13,060 nucleotides of DNA. Source: Peptococcaceae bacterium. Its GTDB lineage: Bacteria; Bacillota; Peptococcia; Peptococcales; Peptococcaceae. The translations under genes and the position numbers were made by a program. Each line of letters starts with the position of its first letter. The first letter of the stretch is position 1. The notes below the pieces were generated by a model that was given only the letters and a program-made list of their open reading frames with translations, had not been told where the DNA came from and ran no database searches. The stretch lies in assembly GCA_017387265.1 (NCBI GenBank), contig JAFOFM010000199.1:1-13060 (forward strand). Direction: 5' to 3'. Below, piece after piece: positions 9,856 to 13,060 of this stretch.

Positions 9856-10239
9856 ATGAAAATTCTAATGCAGCTGGCAATTATACTGCTGATCTGTTTT
9901 TTAGGAGAAGTTATTGCAGCGGTATTGCCATTTCCGTTTCCGGCTAGTGTTATCAGTATGCTGCTGGTATTGACGCTTTTATTATGGGGTCCTTTAAAAA
10001 TTTATCATATTCAGAAACAGGCAGATTTTTTGCTGGATAATATGGGCTTTTTCTTTGTGCCGCCAACTGTAGCGATTCTAGGTTATTTAGGTTATATGCA
10101 AGGTAAAATTGTTATAGTCCTCTTTATCTGCTTTATCACAGTAATTACTACGTTTGCTGTGACCTCCTGGACTGTTACGGCAATGATGAAATATGAAATT
10201 CGGAGAAAGGAGCGTAAACGTCATGCAGAATCTGAGTGA
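9856..10239 (+). CDS. lrgA: LrgA/CidA family holin-like membrane protein
   Basis: A 127-residue protein with four hydrophobic helices (about residues 3-18, 22-43, 60-80, 86-110) and a strongly basic C-terminal tail (KYEIRRKERKRHAE), as expected of the CidA/LrgA family. The FPFPASVISMLLVLTLL and LDNMGFFFVPPTVAIL segments are typical. Family members act with LrgB partners in murein hydrolase control, and some pairs (Bacillus PftAB) move pyruvate; the substrate here is unknown. The ATG at 9856 is chosen because AAGAGG lies nine bases upstream and because earlier in-frame codons run through the murA terminator and the promoter. Its last 17 bases overlap lrgB. Confidence 0.88.
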   Translation: MKILMQLAIILLICFLGEVIAAVLPFPFPASVISMLLVLTLLLWGPLKIYHIQKQADFLLDNMGFFFVPPTVAILGYLGYMQGKIVIVLFICFITVITTFAVTSWTVTAMMKYEIRRKERKRHAESE

Positions 10240-10924
10240 GCTGCTGTATTCTCCGTATTTCGGAGTGATAGCAACCATTTTTGCTTACCAGGCGGGTGTC
10301 AGTATTCAGAAAAAAGTAAAACATCCGCTGGCGAATCCTATCTTAATCGCAGTGCTGCTAATCTGCACGCTGCTGGTTATAATGGATATTCCCCTGGAGG
10401 CGTATCAGGAAGGCGGAAATTTAATCTATCTGTTTCTGGCTCCGGCTACAGCAGCACTGGCAGTGCCGATTTATAAAAACTGGCAGATTTTACGGCTAAA
10501 CTGGAAGCCGATTATTGCCGGTACTATGGCAGGTTCCTTTTCGTCGATTGTGATTGTATTTGCTCTGTGTAAGCTATTTAAAGTGGAAGAATCGCTTACA
10601 TTGTCGCTTTTAAGCAAATCCGTTACCACACCTATTGCGGTGGGCATTACAGAGCAGCTTGGCGGTATTGTGCCAATTGCGATTGCAGCAGTGATTTTCT
10701 CCGGGATTACAGGAAATATTATGGCGCCGTTTCTAGTGAAGGTCTTTCGTGTTGAGGATCCGGTTGCACAGGGAATCGGGATTGGAACAGCCAGTCATGC
10801 AATTGGGACGACTCGCGCGATTACCATGGGGGAATTACAGGGCGCGATGAGTGGTTTAGCAATCGGGTTATCCGGTCTCTGGACAGTTTTCTGGACGTTT
10901 CTGTTTTCCGTATGGATAGGATAA
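10223..10924 (+). CDS. lrgB: LrgB family membrane protein (antiholin-like)
   Basis: A 233-residue protein of probably seven or more membrane helices and the partner of LrgA. Family signatures are clear: SKSVTTPIAVGITEQLGG near the middle, GITGNIMAPFLVKVF, and the C-terminal GTASHAIGTTRAITMGELQG leading into GAMSGLAIGLSG. Start choice: ATG at 10223, ten bases after AAAGGAG; the next ATG upstream (10193) would add ten residues with no ribosome site. The gene overlaps the end of lrgA by 17 bases, so the two are cotranslated. No clear terminator follows; a weak ACAG/CTGT stem at 10933-10946 lacks a T run, so some read-through into the next gene is possible. Confidence 0.92.
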   Translation: MQNLSELLYSPYFGVIATIFAYQAGVSIQKKVKHPLANPILIAVLLICTLLVIMDIPLEAYQEGGNLIYLFLAPATAALAVPIYKNWQILRLNWKPIIAGTMAGSFSSIVIVFALCKLFKVEESLTLSLLSKSVTTPIAVGITEQLGGIVPIAIAAVIFSGITGNIMAPFLVKVFRVEDPVAQGIGIGTASHAIGTTRAITMGELQGAMSGLAIGLSGLWTVFWTFLFSVWIG

Positions 10925-10964
10925 GGAATTTTACAGAAATCCCTGTCCAGATTAGGAAATTGTT

Positions 10965-10993
10965 TTGAATATTACCGCAATATCTGTTATAAT
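10965..10993 (+). promoter_or_regulatory. Strong promoter of the 86-residue gene, with palindrome in the spacer
   Basis: TTGAAT (10965-10970) and TATAAT (10988-10993) lie 17 bases apart, and TGT before the -10 makes it an extended -10 promoter. ATATT-ACCGC-AATAT (10969-10983) is an inverted repeat centred in the spacer. TTGAAT at the -35 is also mirrored by ATTCAA at 10996-11001. The promoter should be strong, and the repeats could be an operator. Confidence 0.75.
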
Positions 10994-11035
10994 GAATTCA
11001 ACCAATTTAAACTTATCTCAAAGGAGTGTTTTAAC

Positions 11036-11296
11036 ATGCAGCACACAAGCCATACACAGGTTGTTTTCGCTGACAGCCACGAAGAAGCAAAAGAAAAATA
11101 CTTAGCACTGGGTATTAAACCAGACCACGATCCAAATCCACAGATCGATGTTATCAAAGCTACTGAAGACGAAGACTTTGAAATCGACATGGACTTCAAT
11201 CTGATTGGTGAAATCTCTGTAGGTATCGATGTTATGAACATCATCCGCCAGGACTACCCAAGAGCATATGTAGTATACTACATTGAAGAACACTAA
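11036..11296 (+). CDS. Unrecognised small acidic protein, 86 residues
   Basis: I do not recognise this protein. It has 19 Asp/Glu against 6 Lys/Arg, five His (including the last residue) and no Cys or Trp. An acidic cluster TEDEDFEIDMDF lies at about 43-54. There is no signal peptide or membrane helix. The start MQHTSHTQVVF followed by a helix-like SHEEAKEKYLALGI suggests a small folded domain, and the C terminus YPRAYVVYYIEEH is aromatic. The strong promoter, the AAGGAG nine bases before the ATG, the strong codon bias and the excellent terminator imply an abundant product. It lies convergent to the radical SAM maturase gene. It could be a soluble partner or even substrate of that enzyme, but this is only inference from proximity. 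It is very probably a real gene. Confidence 0.85.
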   Translation: MQHTSHTQVVFADSHEEAKEKYLALGIKPDHDPNPQIDVIKATEDEDFEIDMDFNLIGEISVGIDVMNIIRQDYPRAYVVYYIEEH

Positions 11297-11302
11297 TTTT
11301 AA

Positions 11303-11335
11303 AACCGCATTCTCGAATGAGAGTGCGGTTTTTTT
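11303..11335 (+). terminator. Intrinsic terminator of the 86-residue gene
   Basis: AACCGCATTCTC (11303-11314) pairs with GAGAGTGCGGTT (11319-11330), 12 pairs with one G-U, loop GAAT, followed by a run of seven T (11329-11335). It starts seven bases after the stop codon. Confidence 0.95.
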
Positions 11336-11395
11336 CTTTGCTTTATTCAGAAAAGATGGTTCCAGTATATCCCTGTATAAAACAAAGGTAAAAAG

Positions 11396-11435
11396 AAAAC
11401 GCAGAAGTGAGGGTCGTGTCTCGCTTCTGCGTTTT
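11396..11435 (-). terminator. Intrinsic terminator of the radical SAM maturase gene
   Basis: A 16-base stem (11396-11411 with 11420-11435, one G-U pair) with loop GGTCGTGT. Read on the minus strand it is followed by TTTTCTTTTT and begins just after the maturase stop. It would also work in the plus direction, giving a second stop for transcripts from the left. Confidence 0.92.
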
Positions 11436-11447
11436 ATAGTATAGCAC

Positions 11448-12833
11448 TTATTCGTTTTCACTCTGCATCAGTGCTTTTTTTACCTGAGCACCAATGGCAG
11501 TTTCCAGACGTTTTTTCTGCAGGGTGCAGCCTTTGTCGTATGGCTGTGTTAAGCTGCCGCCATAACGGATATTATTAGCATGGCATCCGCCGCTGCAGTA
11601 AAATCTAGCCCAGCATTTCATGCAGGCTTCTTTGCTCAGTACATTGCTCTGCTGGAACTGTTTACATAAATCCAGATTTACAATACCAGTGTCTACAGTA
11701 CCTACTTTATAGGATTCCTCACCAACAAACTGATGACATGGATATAAATCGCCTTCCGGGCTGATTGCCAGATAATCGTGACCGGCACCGCATCCGCTTA
11801 AACGTTTTGGAAGACATGGACCACCGCTTAAATCTACGTTGAAGTGGAAGAAGTTATATGGATCTCCTTTTTCGTAGTATGCCAGATAGTGACGAGCCAG
11901 TTTGTCGTATTCACGGCAAGCAGCGAATACGTCTTCGTCGGTTAAAGCGTAGTCGAATTCTGCTGGTGCTACAACCGGCTCCATAGATAATTCACGGAAG
12001 CCTAAATCTACCATATGTGCCACGTCGGCAGCAAAATCGGTATTATGATGCGTGTAGGTGCCGCGCAGATAATATTCTTCGCCGTTACGGGTTTTTACGA
12101 AATCCTGGAAGTTTTTCACGATAGCATCGTAAGAACCTGCACCGTTCGGGAACTTGCGCATATTGTCGTTGGTTTCTTTTCTGCCGTCCAGACTAAGTAC
12201 AGCACTGATACCTTCTTCGTTCAGGAATTCCTGCACTTCTTTGGTCAGCAGTACGCCGTTTGTAGTCATGGTGAATTTAAATACTTTACCATGCTGTGCA
12301 GCCTGCTCTTTCCCGTATTTCACCAGTTCTTTGCATACTTCAAAGTTTAAGAGCGGTTCCCCGCCAAAGAAATCGACTTCGATATGTTTCCGATGTTTCG
12401 ATGCTTTGATTAAGAAATCCAGAGCTTTTTTACCGGTTTCCAGACTCATCAGGGAACGCTGGCCATGATAAGCGCCGCTATCAGCAAAGCAGTAACCACA
12501 GCGCAGATTGCAGTCGTGTGCCATATGCAGACAGATTGCTTTTACGATTGGCTCTGTATGTGGTGTAAAGCCCTGCAGTTCGCGGTCATCGGTAAATAAC
12601 TGTCCCGCCATCATCAGATTACTTACTTCATCAATTACTGCAGTCGCTTCTTCGAAACCATACTGTTCGCTCAGCATAGTGAATGCAGTTTCAAATGGAT
12701 TTACCACGAGATAATCAAAAAAGTCCCAGGTAGCCTGATCCACAATGTGAACCGAACCGCTGTTTACATCCAGTACGATGTTTAAATCTTCAAAACGAAA
12801 CCGGTGAATCCGGCCGAAATCTAAATTTTCCAT
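11448..12833 (-). CDS. Radical SAM/SPASM peptide maturase, SCIFF maturase-like
   Basis: A 461-residue enzyme of the radical SAM family that installs thioether links in ribosomal peptides. Residues 1-90 look like the peptide-binding RRE/PqqD-type domain. The 4Fe-4S/SAM site is CNLRCGYC (Cys108, 112, 115), with the GGEP motif at 157-160 and a TNG motif at 191-193. The SPASM region carries the auxiliary-cluster cysteines: Cys340, Cys348, Cys366, then CX2CX5CX3C at 404-417 and Cys436. The closing CWARFYCSGGCHANN and GCTLQKKRLETAI closely resemble the enzymes that mature the Clostridial six-cysteine SCIFF peptide (CteB type). AAAGGAG precedes the ATG. The expected small Cys-rich precursor is not encoded next to it here. 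It could be a related maturase with another substrate. Confidence 0.9.
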   Translation of the reverse strand: MENLDFGRIHRFRFEDLNIVLDVNSGSVHIVDQATWDFFDYLVVNPFETAFTMLSEQYGFEEATAVIDEVSNLMMAGQLFTDDRELQGFTPHTEPIVKAICLHMAHDCNLRCGYCFADSGAYHGQRSLMSLETGKKALDFLIKASKHRKHIEVDFFGGEPLLNFEVCKELVKYGKEQAAQHGKVFKFTMTTNGVLLTKEVQEFLNEEGISAVLSLDGRKETNDNMRKFPNGAGSYDAIVKNFQDFVKTRNGEEYYLRGTYTHHNTDFAADVAHMVDLGFRELSMEPVVAPAEFDYALTDEDVFAACREYDKLARHYLAYYEKGDPYNFFHFNVDLSGGPCLPKRLSGCGAGHDYLAISPEGDLYPCHQFVGEESYKVGTVDTGIVNLDLCKQFQQSNVLSKEACMKCWARFYCSGGCHANNIRYGGSLTQPYDKGCTLQKKRLETAIGAQVKKALMQSENE

Positions 12834-12849
12834 TACAATAGCTCCTTTT

Positions 12850-12887
12850 ATGAATTGCCATGTACCATGAATTGTGTAGGCAATTTC
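12850..12887 (-). promoter_or_regulatory. Repeats in the maturase leader
   Basis: AATTGCC (12853-12859) and GGCAATT (12879-12885) form an inverted repeat ending beside the ribosome site. ATGAATTG occurs twice 17 bases apart (12850-12857 and 12867-12874), and CATG-TAC-CATG is centred at 12864. These could form an mRNA stem or a binding site that controls maturase expression. Confidence 0.35.
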
Positions 12888-12927
12888 GTAATGTCATTCT
12901 TTTTTACAGATAAATTCTTATCCCTTT

Positions 12928-12956
12928 ATTGTAGTTTTTTTCGCTGCGTTCGTCAA
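12928..12956 (-). promoter_or_regulatory. Sigma-A promoter of the maturase gene
   Basis: On the minus strand, TTGACG (12951-12956) and TACAAT (12928-12933) are exactly 17 bases apart. Transcription would start near 12921, giving a leader of about 88 bases. Having its own promoter, the maturase gene need not be cotranscribed with anything further right. Confidence 0.8.
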
Positions 12957-13060
12957 CTGTTTGGCCATAAAGCTTTTTTAAAATCCTTATGTGTTTTCCG
13001 TTTTCTTTGATTATGAAGATTGAGCGAAAATTCTTAACAATTTCTTGAATAGTTGATAAC

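Noticed and set aside
10925..10964. Terminator after lrgB
   Set aside because: Only a four-base ACAG/CTGT stem without a T run; too weak to call.
12015..12468. Plus-strand open frames opposite the maturase gene
   Set aside because: They are antisense to a strongly conserved enzyme gene and have no ribosome sites or recognisable products.
12732..12893. Short minus-strand frame starting in the maturase leader and overlapping its start, considered as a peptide precursor
   Set aside because: About 35 codons with only two Cys, no good ribosome site and extensive overlap with the maturase gene; it does not resemble a SCIFF peptide.
12957..13060. Start of another gene or an origin-like region at the right edge
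   Set aside because: AT-rich, but no ribosome site, no open frame with coding character, and no DnaA-box cluster in these 104 bases.

Overview
The window looks like a chromosomal core region of a moderate-GC Firmicute, probably a Negativicute (Acidaminococcus/Phascolarctobacterium/Selenomonas type). This rests on the ATP synthase gene order with paired atpZ-atpI genes, murA just downstream, the codon habits (CTG and TTA leucines, several TTG starts) and protein similarity judged from memory. No database search was run, so the genus is a guess.

Layout, left to right. (1) The 3' part of a UDP-N-acetylglucosamine 2-epimerase gene (wecB/mnaA type). (2) A complete F1Fo ATP synthase operon, atpZ-atpI-atpB-atpE-atpF-atpH-atpA-atpG-atpD-atpC (855-8007), ending in a strong intrinsic terminator at 8024-8056. 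The c subunit carries a chloroplast-like H+-type site (Gln23, Glu56, with Ala-Leu after the Glu), so the enzyme is predicted to be proton-coupled. (3) A 456-base stretch without an intact gene (8008-8463). It holds that terminator, a short stop-interrupted coding-like remnant, a sigma-A type promoter and a long structured leader ahead of murA. (4) murA with its own terminator. (5) lrgA-lrgB, a membrane protein pair with overlapping reading frames behind its own promoter. (6) A strongly expressed-looking gene for an 86-residue, very acidic, cysteine-free protein that I do not recognise. (7) A convergent gene on the minus strand for a radical SAM/SPASM peptide maturase that closely resembles SCIFF (six-cysteine peptide) maturases. 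The two convergent genes are separated by back-to-back terminators. The last 104 bases (12957-13060) are AT-rich and show no gene.

How the genes work together: the ATP synthase operon makes the energy-coupling machine. WecB and MurA both act on UDP-GlcNAc, towards surface polysaccharide and peptidoglycan respectively. LrgAB belongs to the holin/antiholin-like family, of which some members move pyruvate. The most puzzling part is the right end. The maturase is of a family whose usual substrate is a small Cys-rich peptide encoded next to it, yet no such peptide is encoded in this window. Its nearest neighbour is the acidic protein with no cysteine at all.

Regulatory structure is unusually visible. 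There are hairpins before atpE and atpF, a possible internal promoter before atpE, a mutually exclusive pair of stems plus a Shine-Dalgarno-covering hairpin before murA, and palindromes inside the promoter spacers of lrgA and of the 86-residue gene. No tRNA, rRNA, CRISPR array, insertion sequence or attachment site was seen.
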